Assembly: GCF_000350225.1 (NCBI RefSeq)
Contig: NW_005179071.1
Coordinates: 135,346-181,124, forward strand
Origin: Chondrus crispus
Taxonomy: Eukaryota > Rhodophyta > Florideophyceae > Gigartinales > Gigartinaceae
DNA: 45,779 nt
Reading direction: 5' to 3'
This document shows, one piece after another, positions 9,101 to 18,490 of the stretch. A program made the position numbers and the translations under genes. Every line of letters starts with the position of its first letter. Positions within the stretch are counted from its first letter, which is position 1. Below the pieces are notes generated by a model, which saw nothing but the letters and a program-made list of their open reading frames with translations, was not told where the DNA came from and made no database searches.

Positions 9101-10908
9101 GACGTGAAGTCCTCACTGTCGGTAGCGGATCCCGGCTTCTTATGGTCTTCATCCATCTCAAGACTTAGTCGAATCGTCTCATCACCCACAGTTACTTGGA
9201 CATGCTGTTGCCCCAAATCAATGCACGTTTGGAGCTCCTCTAACGACAGCATCCCCACGATGACGTCGTACGGTGTTCCCGTAACGACAAGAAAGTCCAT
9301 CATGCTCACCAGTCCCCCAAACGAGACGGGGACTTGGCGCAGTGATCCAACACAAGGGGAGCTCTTCCCATCTGCCACAGTGATGTGTTTCTTCGTACTC
9401 TCTGGCGTCAGAGAAAGTCTCTTCATGAGGTGCGGCGACATGATGTTCGGCACCGCACCCGAATCCAGTAGTGCTTGAGCATCAGTTCCATAAACTTGAA
9501 CAGTAACTACCCGAAGACGCCTCGGGAAGACATCCATGTGGCCCGCAAACCCACGAGAACGCCCTAATCTCTTGGATAGAAGGCGCTTCATCTCCTTCCT
9601 TGCTCCTTTAGCGTCTCCACAGACAAGTTGTCCAAATGTTAGACCAGATGGCGCATTCGCCAGCTCTGACACGACGTTGTACTTGCCGACGTGCTCCTGG
9701 AGTGCCGCCTTCTTTGAAACATTCTTCTTCTTCTGGCATGCAGGCTTCACTCTCGGCACTCTCAGCGGCTCATTCCAGGGGATAGTTCCCCTAGGAGCTA
9801 CTGAAGTGGGATTCAGCAGCCTCGGGATCGAAACTTCTTCACGGTTCTTCGACTGCTTCGGCAAGGCCTCTCCTTCGGCGTTGCGTTTCGTAGCTGCCAC
9901 CAATTCTCCCTTGGTGGTCTCAGTTATGACCTTGACCTGCTTCGAGTCTCTGGTGGCCTTGTCACCGGCGTCGTTGGCAGAACCGCCTGCTTTGGGGCCA
10001 TAAGCGCTTCCTGCTCCAGCGTTACCTTGAGGACGTGCATGAGCCACATTCTTTCTAGCAAAGCGGGACCAGCAAGTCTCCGTCGTGTGTCCAATCTTCT
10101 CACACGTTGGGCAACGAGTATCACGGTGTGGGTTGGAACGACAACGAGTCGCCGAATGCCCTAGTTCCTTGCAATAGGAACATGTCCAACTCGTATCACT
10201 GTCCCCTGGCGTCTGTCGTTTCTTCATCATCAGTGACAGTTCCGCCAGCTGGTTGGTGATGGCGTCAACCTTGTTCTCCAGCTTTTCCTGTCGAGGATCC
10301 ACATCAGAACGCACCAGTACGCGCTTGGGCGTCACAGGTTCAACGGACTGCGCAGCAGTTTTCGCCGCCTTGAAGGCGTCACGGCCTGCAGCAAAGTCCT
10401 TCACGGTCTTCATCAGTTCTTCGTACGTCGTCAGAGAACGATAGATCGCGAACTGAGCAACATTCAAATGTGCCATTACGGCATTGCAAAGCAAGCCGTA
10501 CTTTGCCTCGTCGTTGAAACCAGCCCTTCTGTAGAGCTTGTCCATTTCATCCATCGAAGTAAGCAAGTTCCCACCATCCAGTCGGCTACTCATAGCCTTC
10601 TGGATGTTTTCTTCTGGCCTCGGTGCCTCCGTAAAACGGTCGGACAGGGCGCTCTTCACACCGTCCCAGTTACTGGCGGCCTCGGTCAGACTCCCATTAT
10701 GACTATACGTTTCATAGTAATAGTCGAACGCGGCACCCTCAAGATGTCATAGGATAGCTCCTGCCTTCTCCTCGTCAGGCTTGCCGCGCATAATGATGTT
10801 CTCGTATACGAACAGAAACTTGGAAACATCTGACCCGTTCGACCCATCGTAGGTAACAGGGTTAGGGCCTGCACTTGTCTTGGCGTCGGCCCTCCACAAG
10901 AGTACCAT
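6181..10908 (-). pseudogene. gag-pol: GypA gag-pol polyprotein with one in-frame stop
   Basis: A single minus-strand frame of ~1,576 codons, broken by one TGA at 10747-10749 within capsid-type gag sequence. The first suitable ATG spans the LTR/primer-site junction (10908-10906). The frame is also open back to an ATG at 11050-11052 inside the LTR. With residue 1 at the codon ending at 10659: two CCHC zinc knuckles at ~160-196, aspartic protease DSGA at 399-402, RT with YLDD at 792-795, RNase H with D940, E981 and D1009, integrase zinc finger H1152/H1157/C1187/C1190, and integrase catalytic D1217, D1277, E1313. It ends without a chromodomain. The product would copy and integrate the element. 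Apart from the early TGA, all catalytic motifs look intact. Confidence 0.9.
10890..10907 (-). other. GypA primer-binding site (presumed)
   Basis: On the minus strand the sequence immediately after the 5' LTR begins TGGTACTCTTGTGGAGG. A TGG start directly after the LTR is typical of a tRNA primer-binding site (complement of the CCA end). I cannot assign the tRNA. Confidence 0.55.
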
Positions 10909-11174
10909 GTTGGTGGTGGAATGGGGGAGGCGGTTCTGGAGAGCGTGCCGTTCGTGGTGAGGGATGGCCGAGTGTCGTCCCCCCTTCCCCGCAGCGCCCG
11001 TCACCCTCTCTCTTTTATTTCTACGAAATTCCTTCCAGAAGCGTCCACGCATCCGGCCCGGATTCCGCCGGGCCGTCCGCGTGCGCTTCTCTAAAATTCA
11101 AATAAAATCTCGGACTACAGAATAAAATCTCCCTCTACAGTAAAATGCAAATATTTCCCTAAAAATATCTCACA
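10908..11174 (-). repeat. GypA 5' LTR
   Basis: A 267-bp partner of 3926-4192 with identical length and TG/CA ends. It is followed by TAGAT (11175-11179), matching the duplication at the other end. In the element's direction its last A is also the first base of the probable gag ATG. Confidence 0.95.
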
Positions 11175-11306
11175 TAGATCGTGCGATAGACCCACGGTAT
11201 TTTTAGGTAGGCATAGACCCAGTTTTTTGTTGAACGAGTGGAGAAGAAATTGTCTAATGGGTCTAAAATTCATGGGCCATAGATCATTAGACCCAAAAAA
11301 CACCAA

Positions 11307-11321
11307 CCGGTGGAGATGCTC
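11307..11321 (-). repeat. Right terminal inverted repeat of the Harbinger-like element
   Basis: Reverse complement of GAGCATCTCCACCGG, followed by TAA at 11322-11324. Confidence 0.8.
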
Positions 11322-12163
11322 TAATGAGATGTCATAGTACTGAAGGACTTCTGGCCCCCAGTGTTGCTGTCTTCGCCACGAAACGCGAGTAGAATGGCTG
11401 CCTTTTGAGTGGATCTGTCAGCGCAAAGCGTACAGTCGTAGAGCGTATTGGGGACTCGGAGGTCATGCACTGTGGGCTTCCTGACAAGCAGAAAGATGCC
11501 TGCGTATTATGAGGATGTGCGATATTTACAGGGCGATGTTGCGCCTCCATTGTATAGAATATACGCCGATTTCGTGCCAATAACGAGCTCATCCTCATGC
11601 TTTTTCGTGCATGCATGATCCCCCCCGCCCCCTTGAGGTCTCGAAAAACGATCGTGCGATGGCAAAACCGTGCAGAACGATTCTGTCTCTCATGCGAGAT
11701 GCACGAAGGTGGATGTGGCTTGTTGAAAATGACAATCAGGCATGATCAAGGTCAAGGTAATGGGTGTCTCAAAGAAAACGGAAAAAATCTTGGGCGAAAT
11801 CAGTTGCCCTCAATTTTAATCTCCCTCAAAGCTTTTCAGATGGCAAGCACCTACAGTACAGTAGTCTCTCTTTAAAAGAATGACCCGCAAAAGAATATTC
11901 CTTTTAGTAGAATACATACACTGTTTCCCGTCCTGGGAATGGCCAAAAGAACCCTATTTTCATGACAGATTCTTTCCATGCAGCCCTCCAAAAGCTATCT
12001 CGCCACCAATGAATTCAATGTAGTTGGTACAGTAATGTGACGATGAAGACCTTCAAGCACTCTAGGTGTTGCACAAGAACGAAGAATAAGGTTGTAAAGA
12101 ACATACATACTACATGACGTAGAGGAAATGAGGTGTGCAGTCCACTTCACCGACAAGACTCCC

Positions 12164-12185
12164 GGGGGGGGGGGGGGGGGGGGGG
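12164..12185 (+). repeat. Poly-G tract (G22)
   Basis: Twenty-two consecutive G residues after ACTCCC. The exact length may be a sequencing or assembly estimate. It could form a G-quadruplex. Confidence 0.9.
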
Positions 12186-12518
12186 ATTGTGGGGAGCGAA
12201 AATCCGATGCCATTTTGGTTGCAAAAATTGATGTGACAAAAAAAACCCACAGCGTCTCGATTTCCATATCGATATCCATTTCGATGCGTTAATTGAGAAA
12301 TTCGTAATGGAAATTCCACGAGAAACTTGAGAATCTCGCGTCCGTAAACCCGCCATTCATCTTTAAGCAACTAGATATCGATTGCTTCGCATGTTTTTCC
12401 TCTGGGGCATTCCTCATCAATGCCAGGGTCGTACTCAGACAAGAGGAACTGCGCAAGGTAAAAGTGCTGCACTCATAAGTGTCAGCTCTTCCCTGGCAAG
12501 ACGCGCAAGTGGATTGTT

Positions 12519-12713
12519 ATGCTTATCACGCTCATACTGTCTTCGCAAATACAGTATAGGTTGCAGATGGTTTTGAAAGCATTCATGCAGAAAAGACCTG
12601 CATTTCGAGACAGTGTAGCGGTAATTCAGAAGATGGGCTATGGGCGAAGATTGGTGGACGACAAGATCTGTTTCAAGTATGATGAATTTATTGCGTTGCC
12701 CGAAAGAGAGTAG
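12519..12713 (+). CDS. Small ORF, possible terminal exon of an intron-containing gene
   Basis: A 64-codon frame beginning with ATG. Its last ~48 residues (from VLKAFMQKR to FIALPERE) have protein-like composition, whereas the start is hydrophobic and intron-like. AAATACAG at ~12545-12552 could be a 3' splice site. GTAAAAGT at ~12460, following CTGCGCAAG, could be the matching 5' splice site. No family is recognised. It may be a chance frame. Confidence 0.2.
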   Translation: MLITLILSSQIQYRLQMVLKAFMQKRPAFRDSVAVIQKMGYGRRLVDDKICFKYDEFIALPERE

Positions 12714-12734
12714 CAGATGTTGATGCTGCAGAGA

Positions 12735-12845
12735 AAGTGAGAGAGAGAGAGTGGTGAGTGAGAGAGAGCGGATGTGCGGATGTGCGGATGTGCGGGTGTG
12801 TGGGTGTGCCGGGGTGCGGCGGTGTGTGTGTCTGCAGTGTATGAT
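12735..12845 (+). repeat. GA/GT microsatellite block with GCGGATGT repeats
   Basis: GAGAGA stretches are followed by three tandem copies of an 8-bp unit (GCGGATGT) that degrade into GTGTGGGTGTG. Simple-sequence DNA with no coding signal. Confidence 0.8.
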
Positions 12846-13889
12846 GCTTTTAGGCTACCGTATACGTGTACGTAACTATCTAACACGTATGAGGCGAAGC
12901 CATGAACTAGAAGTGCGCCGTTGAAAAGGTGGCAGTTCCCTGCGGTTACCACTCGTACACAAATTTTGAACCCGTGGACGATATGTCAATGGCTTGTTCC
13001 GCCATCGACTATCTCCGTCACGTGGAGAAGATAAATCTACGGTAAGCATTATGCAGAGTGGAAATACGTTTAGTCCTGCTGCTGTTTCCAATGCAAGATC
13101 TTGCTGGTGGAGAAATCCTGTGGCGGGAAGCTTTTTGAAGGAGTGGACTGCGCAATCTCTTCAGAAGAACAAGCACAGTCATTCCAATGCCTGTGCCCAT
13201 ACAGGTTGCAGTATTTGTGTCCACCAATGATCTGCTGGCAGACGAAGCCTTCCTGAGGATTCTACGGGAAAGTTCGAGGACTCATCACATCTTTCCGTCA
13301 GAGATTGGCTGGCTTCTCAAGAAGTCCACATGAAGATGACCATGCATCCACATAGCCACTACCACAATGTCGTTTGAGGGGAATCGTGTAGGGCATGAGA
13401 GTTGGGAGTCTGTTTAAGCTACTGTACAGGAAAACGAGAGATGACGACGAATAGAACGCAAGTCTACAGTCCGTGGTGAGATAAGATACGGGGCATGGAG
13501 ACCTCTTGGTATGAACCTGTTAGATGTATTTCCTGTGCTGTACAATATGCCGTAAATCGAACGGGGCCGCTTAATTTACAAACATTTCGTACGCATGACA
13601 GACGCGCATGCAAAGCAAACGCCTACAAACTCACCATCACATCCTACTTTTTCGGTGCGGCGCCCCCGTCTGCGTGGCTAAGGCAGGTCAATAATTTCTG
13701 TTTCTCTAGAACGCAAGACCTGTAGCCGAGAATCAAGTGATCAACTAATATGTAGCTGTGTCGAATGGTCTATTTCATGCCAGCGTGCTGTCTGCGCTCC
13801 CGCTTGTCGCAACCCCATCTTCAACCGGCAAACTAACTTCAGCTGGTTGCTAGGACATCATCTTGTCGCGCGTTCTCAACCTCCCCAAA

Positions 13890-15587
13890 ATGTCTGTCTT
13901 GTCTTGTCAACCACCAAGTGTTATCGACTTGCTCAATCTTGGTTCTTTGGTTTCAAACCGAACGATGCAAGCATCAAAGACGAAAGATCTCTTGAAGAAA
14001 ATGTTTGATTTGTGCCAAACGGACTGGGTCTCAAACTTTCTCTTCACATCCGACCCCATTCACCCCAATCTTTTGGCATCGGAGGTCCTTTTCAATACTT
14101 CGCTTGTTGCAGAACTTGCCACTACACGCGTTGAGTCGCCTCGCCTGCAACCAAACCCGTCCCCAATGGGAGAGAGTCACTACGTGTTTAATCGTCTTCT
14201 CATTGTACCCACTTTCACCGCCGGACACCTCACCGTAGGAATCGGAGTCATGGAGTACTCGCGAACCAGTGGACTGCTCACTCACCCAGAGTATGGTCGA
14301 AGAGGGCGCCACAAATTTTGCAATTATCGCTTTGTCCGAGACGCACGGACAAGGAAGTTTCTAGTGGTCATGGATATACCAGGGGGGGACGCCTTTTCCG
14401 TATATTATTCAGTCCATGGAAGCCCAACACTCTGTCACAGTGCCACGGCGCTTTTCCGCAAAAGCTCTTTTCTCCAATGCCTTAATGAAGCGAAGAAAGA
14501 CGTCGTTTCAACTGCGACATTGACCCTTCTCTCAATCACAGAGGAGCACTACTTTAGGCGTTGCCAGATATGTCACCAGACTCACGCCATGAATTGTGGC
14601 TGTGTGCAGCCGAATTTGCCACCAGCACACCCTTTTGACTTTTCTCGGTTCCAAACCGAACTCGCCGGAGATTGTGGGCTTTTCGAAGGGTTCTCAAGAA
14701 GATCGCTCGTATCACACAGCGGACAGACAACGGTATCCTTTGGCTCAAGTGTTTGTCTGCAACTCATTGTAAATGACAAATTGAGGAAGCGTCTACGGGG
14801 ATGGTCGTTGCAGAGTCAACTGTCTGTCGGTAGTGAAGATCCTCGGGCATCACATCAACTAAACACCACATTTGGTGACAGAAAACAAGAGACTGAGCTC
14901 CTGTCAGGTAATGTTGGAAATGCTTTTTCAATACCAATGCCTGACCTTCTGGAGGGCTGTTGTGAAGAGTCATCTGATGTTAATGCAGATATCAAGCAAA
15001 ACGATCAAACTGACGCTCTCGATATTCCGTTACCGGAAAATGCATCTGCAGAAAAAGTGCGATCATCTCTGAAATCATTTCCAACTGAGGCACTAACCGA
15101 AAATAAGCATGACTTCTTCCGTGAAGGGCCCGCCATGGCACGGCCTACTGAGTCCGAAGGGTGGTGGAATCAATTCGAGCGTCAAGACATTTCCCTGCTG
15201 CCTGAGATTTACGGCTCTGCCGCTGAGCCAGTTTCAGAAGGTGTCACCAGTCCAACAGTCAACACTCTCTTCAATCAGAACGGCACTGCCGAACAATTGC
15301 CAAGCTTGACGAAACCAGATCAGGAAGCTAACCGGCAAGCAGATGCTGTAGCCCTGGAAAGGCAAAGAAAGCTTGAAGCGCGGAAGGAGCGAAATCGGGC
15401 TTCGGCACGGCGTAGCAATATTAGAAACAAGGAATTGAAGGCTGCCATTCGGGAGGAAATGAAAGTGCTAGTTGGAAGGGTCGAGACGCTTCGAAGCCGC
15501 GAGCTGCGGTTGAGACAACAAAATTTGTCTTTGCGTAGATTGCTCGCCGTGAAGAACGTGTCAGACCGTAGAGGCAGCATTTCGTAA
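13890..15587 (+). CDS. bZIP-family protein with novel N-terminal domain (paralogue 2)
   Basis: A 565-residue intronless gene. The first ATG after an in-frame TAG (13851) is at 13890, with A at -3. The frame is also open from a TTG at 13863, which is unlikely to be used. In numbering from 13863, residues ~58-325 align with paralogue 1: FLFTSDPIH, TTRVESP, GESHY, CNYRFVRDAR, Cys cluster C234-x2-C237...C245-x-C247, AHPFDFSRF, LRGWS. The C-terminus (~500-558) is a bZIP with basic segment KERNRASARRSNIRNK and heptad positions I529, L536, L543, L550, L557. As in paralogue 1, the invariant Arg is Asn (N511...N519). GC is much lower than in paralogue 1, so the pair diverged long ago or under different base-composition pressure. 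Probable nuclear DNA-binding regulator; targets unknown. Confidence 0.85.
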   Translation: MSVLSCQPPSVIDLLNLGSLVSNRTMQASKTKDLLKKMFDLCQTDWVSNFLFTSDPIHPNLLASEVLFNTSLVAELATTRVESPRLQPNPSPMGESHYVFNRLLIVPTFTAGHLTVGIGVMEYSRTSGLLTHPEYGRRGRHKFCNYRFVRDARTRKFLVVMDIPGGDAFSVYYSVHGSPTLCHSATALFRKSSFLQCLNEAKKDVVSTATLTLLSITEEHYFRRCQICHQTHAMNCGCVQPNLPPAHPFDFSRFQTELAGDCGLFEGFSRRSLVSHSGQTTVSFGSSVCLQLIVNDKLRKRLRGWSLQSQLSVGSEDPRASHQLNTTFGDRKQETELLSGNVGNAFSIPMPDLLEGCCEESSDVNADIKQNDQTDALDIPLPENASAEKVRSSLKSFPTEALTENKHDFFREGPAMARPTESEGWWNQFERQDISLLPEIYGSAAEPVSEGVTSPTVNTLFNQNGTAEQLPSLTKPDQEANRQADAVALERQRKLEARKERNRASARRSNIRNKELKAAIREEMKVLVGRVETLRSRELRLRQQNLSLRRLLAVKNVSDRRGSIS

Positions 15588-15709
15588 TAACTTCTGGGAA
15601 GAATCACTCCCGTGTTAGTTTCCTTTTATTCCTCTCACAGTGCGTTTTTTAGATATAACATACAGTACCAACATCGAGCGGCGTAGGATGACTAACAACA
15701 TCCGTGTAG

Positions 15710-15982
15710 CTACATGAGGCTGTTAAAGGTGTTTTTGTACAAGGCGCTTATCAAATTGCGGCAAAGCCACCCCACAGTAACTTTTCTTTTATCAAAACCC
15801 TCCAAAATGTAACTCAACTTATCCCTTTCCTCATTGTTCCACTCCTCGAATACCAATTCTATTTCCCCTGGCGGCTCTACCTGCAGAGTTAGTTTTTTTC
15901 TTCTTCCGACATATTGATCACTTTCTTGGTCAGACTGATGGCGAGAATTCAACAGTATCGTTCGGGGCAGATGGCGGAATCA
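15710..15982 (-). other. Open frame without ATG, protein-like
   Basis: About 90 open codons on the minus strand downstream of, and convergent with, the second bZIP gene, ending TAG. The C-terminal 60 residues (from KKLTLQVEPP to SALYKN) have plausible protein composition, but there is no ATG and no recognised motif. It could be an exon of a spliced gene or chance. Confidence 0.15.
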
Positions 15983-16107
15983 GATGGTGAAATTGATGTG
16001 GAAAGAACGATCGTGGCGGAAGGTTTCCACGAAGACTCGTTCGGCAGCAACAAGCATGAACTGCTGGGCCGGGGGGGAGGTAACGTGAGTGGACGGCCTT
16101 GACAGCG

Positions 16108-16160
16108 CTTTTAAGCCATGGTGAATGTGAGCGATGCACACATTCATCATGGCTTAAAAG
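16108..16160. repeat. Hairpin: 22-bp inverted repeat with 9-nt loop
   Basis: Arms 16108-16129 and 16139-16160 are reverse complements at 21 of 22 positions (one C/T mismatch, still a G-T wobble in RNA), separated by 9 nt. Each arm contains CCATGG or CATGG and an AT-rich end (CTTTTAAG). No gene overlaps it. Confidence 0.85.
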
Positions 16161-16730
16161 TTCTAGTAAATAAGGTACAGTAGGTAAAAACCTTCCCAGC
16201 AATGTGATGATGCTCCGAGGACCAGCTAGCATCCAACACTTCACAGAATGGTGGAGGGGCTCCCGCATAATGGCAGATATCTGCATGCTCTCAATGTTTT
16301 CTATGAGAGAACTCATGGAGGGAGCGAGCAAGGCATTCATCTTAAGACACATTGCACACACCCATTGCAAGATCACATGCGAATGGCTGCACATCAATAG
16401 TCCTGAGACGAAGTGGTAATTTAGGATGCCTTTCTTCACAAGGCTACCTTTTGGTTTATCAACTTGCTCTATACTACTCTTCTTATATACTGCTGAGCAT
16501 ATCCTCTATCGCCAGTCAACTACGGAACATATGCAGCAGTGTGACAACGGTAACTGGCATGGAAGTAATGCCAATCTGTTAAAGGATGATTTCTACTAGG
16601 CAGCAATGCTCAACAGTAAGACAATGATACATGTCCGACTTGTCACATTACCCCGGGATAGCCGAGATGTCTTTGACAAGCTTCAGTCAATTCTTACAGG
16701 AGCATTACCACGTTCAACAAATAGTGACAT

Positions 16731-16946
16731 TCACACACACATCAGTTTCAAAAGGGCTTCAGTTGCATTTCGCCCTTTGATAGTGTTCTTCTGAAGGGGT
16801 CTTGACGCATCGAGTAAAGGTACATTCCCACCAGTTAGTTTTAACACATCGACTAGACGCACCGTGAAACCGCTAGCTTTGTAGTGGCAGTTATCATCAT
16901 TCCAGAACGACATACCCAGATCCTCCAAGACAACCCCTTTCGCCAT
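16731..16946 (-). CDS. Small hypothetical ORF (71 aa)
   Basis: ATG at 16946-16944 and TGA at the low-coordinate end. The composition looks protein-like (MAKGVVLEDLGMSFWNDD at the start; GRNATEALLKLMCV at the end). No family, signal peptide or membrane segment is recognised. A GTGTGTGA at the 3' end could be a splice donor, so this may be one exon. Nothing nearby supports a function. Confidence 0.25.
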   Translation of the reverse strand: MAKGVVLEDLGMSFWNDDNCHYKASGFTVRLVDVLKLTGGNVPLLDASRPLQKNTIKGRNATEALLKLMCV

Positions 16947-17179
16947 AATCGAGAACCTACTATGCTACAGCGTCACGTTGTTAGTTTTTGATCTGAGCTC
17001 TTCGCAACGAGGAAGCTATTCTCAAATTCTGCGCTATCATCTACCCTGTCCGCGTCTAACCTCAGGAACATACTGGTGCATGTCAACATCCGGTACCAGG
17101 AGCGCCACCTCGCCCGTCATTCTGTGACAGTCTCTTACGCTCCACGCGCCCCCGTTTTCGTCTGTGCGATATGGCGTAG

Positions 17180-17488
17180 TTTAGAACGACGCCCGTCGTC
17201 CCGCATGTAGAATCTCAAGAATTCGCCTTCTTGGAGACGAAAGTATTGAGTGGCGTCGATATTTTCATGTACAGGTGCCTGCAGCACGGAGTGTTTAAGC
17301 CCATAGACGACGATGGAGTTAGCCCCGGGTGGCGTATAGCCCACTGTTCGGCGGGCGACAAGGCAGGTGAGAGCAATTTTGTTGAACATGATGAATCTAA
17401 AGTAGTCAATTTTGCAAATTGCCAGCATTGTGAGGAAGGAAATACTGTAATGATTGTAGTGCAAGATGCATTATATAGTCTTCTGTAG
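17180..17488 (+). other. Exon-like open frame
   Basis: Open from 17180 to 17488 with no initiating ATG at its start. The segment up to ~17366 (including EFAFLETKVLSGVDIFMY and DDDGVSPGWRIAHC) looks protein-like. It is preceded by a pyrimidine-rich stretch ending TAG (17177-17179) and followed by GCAG/GTGAGA near 17366, a plausible splice donor. An isolated exon of an unidentified gene or chance; no motif is recognised. Confidence 0.2.
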
Positions 17489-18286
17489 AGGCTGTTGACG
17501 CTGATCCGGCAAGCAAAATGGATACGGTACTCTATAGCAACAAAGTTTAGCTCGCAGCTGTCTGAAGCTTCCCTTTGGAGCGGCATTTAAGACATGGAAA
17601 TGAAACTCTTTCGAAAGGCGCGAACAGTAAACACAAACTCAAACAGAAACAAGGCAAGCGGTCAGACCCTCGCGGCATGTTTCTTTTGCTACAACATCAT
17701 CATAAACGATGTAGGCCACACGGCAGGCAATTGGACATACATTTAAGGGTGCCAGTCCAACTCAACGGGGCAAAGGGGTTGCTGCCTTAATGTCGGACTG
17801 GAAGCGTTTGTTATGTGCAAGCACGAGGAGTGCCACGATAAGTGCGTCGAGCGTAAGCAAAAGTTATTAAGAAACGTCAATGCCCGAATAGCATGAGTTG
17901 CAAATGCATTACGTCTCCGGGACGAACGATGCATTTGAAAGGTGTGATGAACCACGATGTGGGCGGTATCCACGGCAACGAAAAGCATATTAAAAGGATG
18001 TGGATAGAGATCGAGGTCATGACGTTTAGATGACAACCATGGGCAGTTTCTGCAGCATATTTGCTCCATGGCTCTTAAAACTATGCATGAAAGAGGATCA
18101 TTAAGGTAAGGTGTACCCTTGGTAGATTGAGGACTCTCGCTCCAGTACCATATCTAGACGACCAGTGGTCCCATATAAGGTTACCTTTTCAACCACTGAA
18201 TTCGGTCATGCAGTATTACAGAAAATGGAATTTACAGCAAACGACTGCAAGAAAGCGGCACCGGTCCGAGGGTCAGCAAAGCAACC
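17489..18286. other. Featureless stretch
   Basis: I see only short frames without recognisable motifs, and no repeat or RNA gene. Confidence 0.4.
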
Positions 18287-18490
18287 TGTGCTGAAGGAAC
18301 GATACCTCGTTTATTCCGCAATCTATCTCTCGCTTCCTTAAGTCTATCGGCCCTGCGCCGTCATCTGTGGGTGCGCGCACTGTCGTGCGTGGTGTGCTTC
18401 GTGTGCACATGTGCACGTGTGCACGTGTATGGGTATTATCACACTTGTTCTGTGAGCGCTGCGACGACTGCGTTCTTATGGGTATTATCA
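18287..18490 (-). repeat. Candidate 3' LTR of the copia remnant
   Basis: In the minus direction it starts TGATAATACCC immediately after a purine tract (complement of 18491-18500) that follows the RNase H end, and it ends ...CAGCACA. The ~204-bp length is plausible for Ty1/copia. TGGGTATTATCAC occurs twice (near 18427 and 18478). No second LTR is visible in the window, so the boundaries are provisional. Confidence 0.5.

Larger units (their letters stand above)
3926..11174 (-). mobile_element. GypA: complete Ty3/gypsy LTR retrotransposon with antisense accessory gene
   Basis: A 7,249-bp element lying on the minus strand. Two 267-bp LTRs (3926-4192 and 10908-11174) begin TG and end CA and differ at about 6 positions (~97.8% identical). 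The 5-bp duplication TAGAT flanks it at 3921-3925 and 11175-11179. In its own direction the order is 5' LTR, primer-binding site, gag, protease, RT, RNase H, integrase, an accessory gene on the opposite strand, polypurine tract, 3' LTR. The order PR-RT-RH-IN makes it Ty3/gypsy. There is no chromodomain at the integrase C-terminus. It inserted into the Harbinger-like element. Both the gag-pol frame and the accessory gene carry in-frame TGA codons, so this copy is probably inactive although fairly young. Confidence 0.95.
2927..11321. mobile_element. Non-autonomous PIF/Harbinger-like transposon, split by GypA
   Basis: Perfect 15-bp terminal inverted repeats (GAGCATCTCCACCGG at 2927-2941, its reverse complement at 11307-11321) are flanked by the 3-bp duplication TAA (2924-2926 and 11322-11324). 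A 3-bp TAA/TTA duplication is typical of PIF/Harbinger elements, and TIRs beginning GAGCATCTCCA are common in plant Tourist/Harbinger-type MITEs. Without the nested retrotransposon and one copy of its target duplication it would be ~1.14 kb. GGGTCTA/TAGACCC motifs recur inside both ends (near 2944, 3507, 3565, 3886-3920, 11192, 11212, 11258, 11286). No transposase or Myb-like partner is recognisable. Small open frames at 2951-3295 (+) and 3574-3864 (-) have no recognisable motifs. Confidence 0.75.
11325..13889. other. Intergenic region upstream of the second bZIP gene
   Basis: Mostly without a convincing gene. It contains a G22 homopolymer, a GA/GT-rich microsatellite block, several TACAGTA/TACTGTA motifs (11852, 11857, 12028, 13420), and one small open frame with exon-like flanks (listed separately). 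An in-frame TAG at 13851 lies upstream of the bZIP start at 13890. Confidence 0.5.

Noticed and set aside
11009..11052. gag start at the LTR-internal ATG (11050-11052)
   Set aside because: The same frame occurs in the other LTR, where no gag follows, and the residues are LTR-encoded. The junction ATG at 10908-10906 is the simpler start, although the upstream one cannot be excluded.
12164..12185. G22 tract as a functional G-quadruplex
   Set aside because: A single homopolymer in intergenic DNA with uncertain true length; kept only as a simple repeat.
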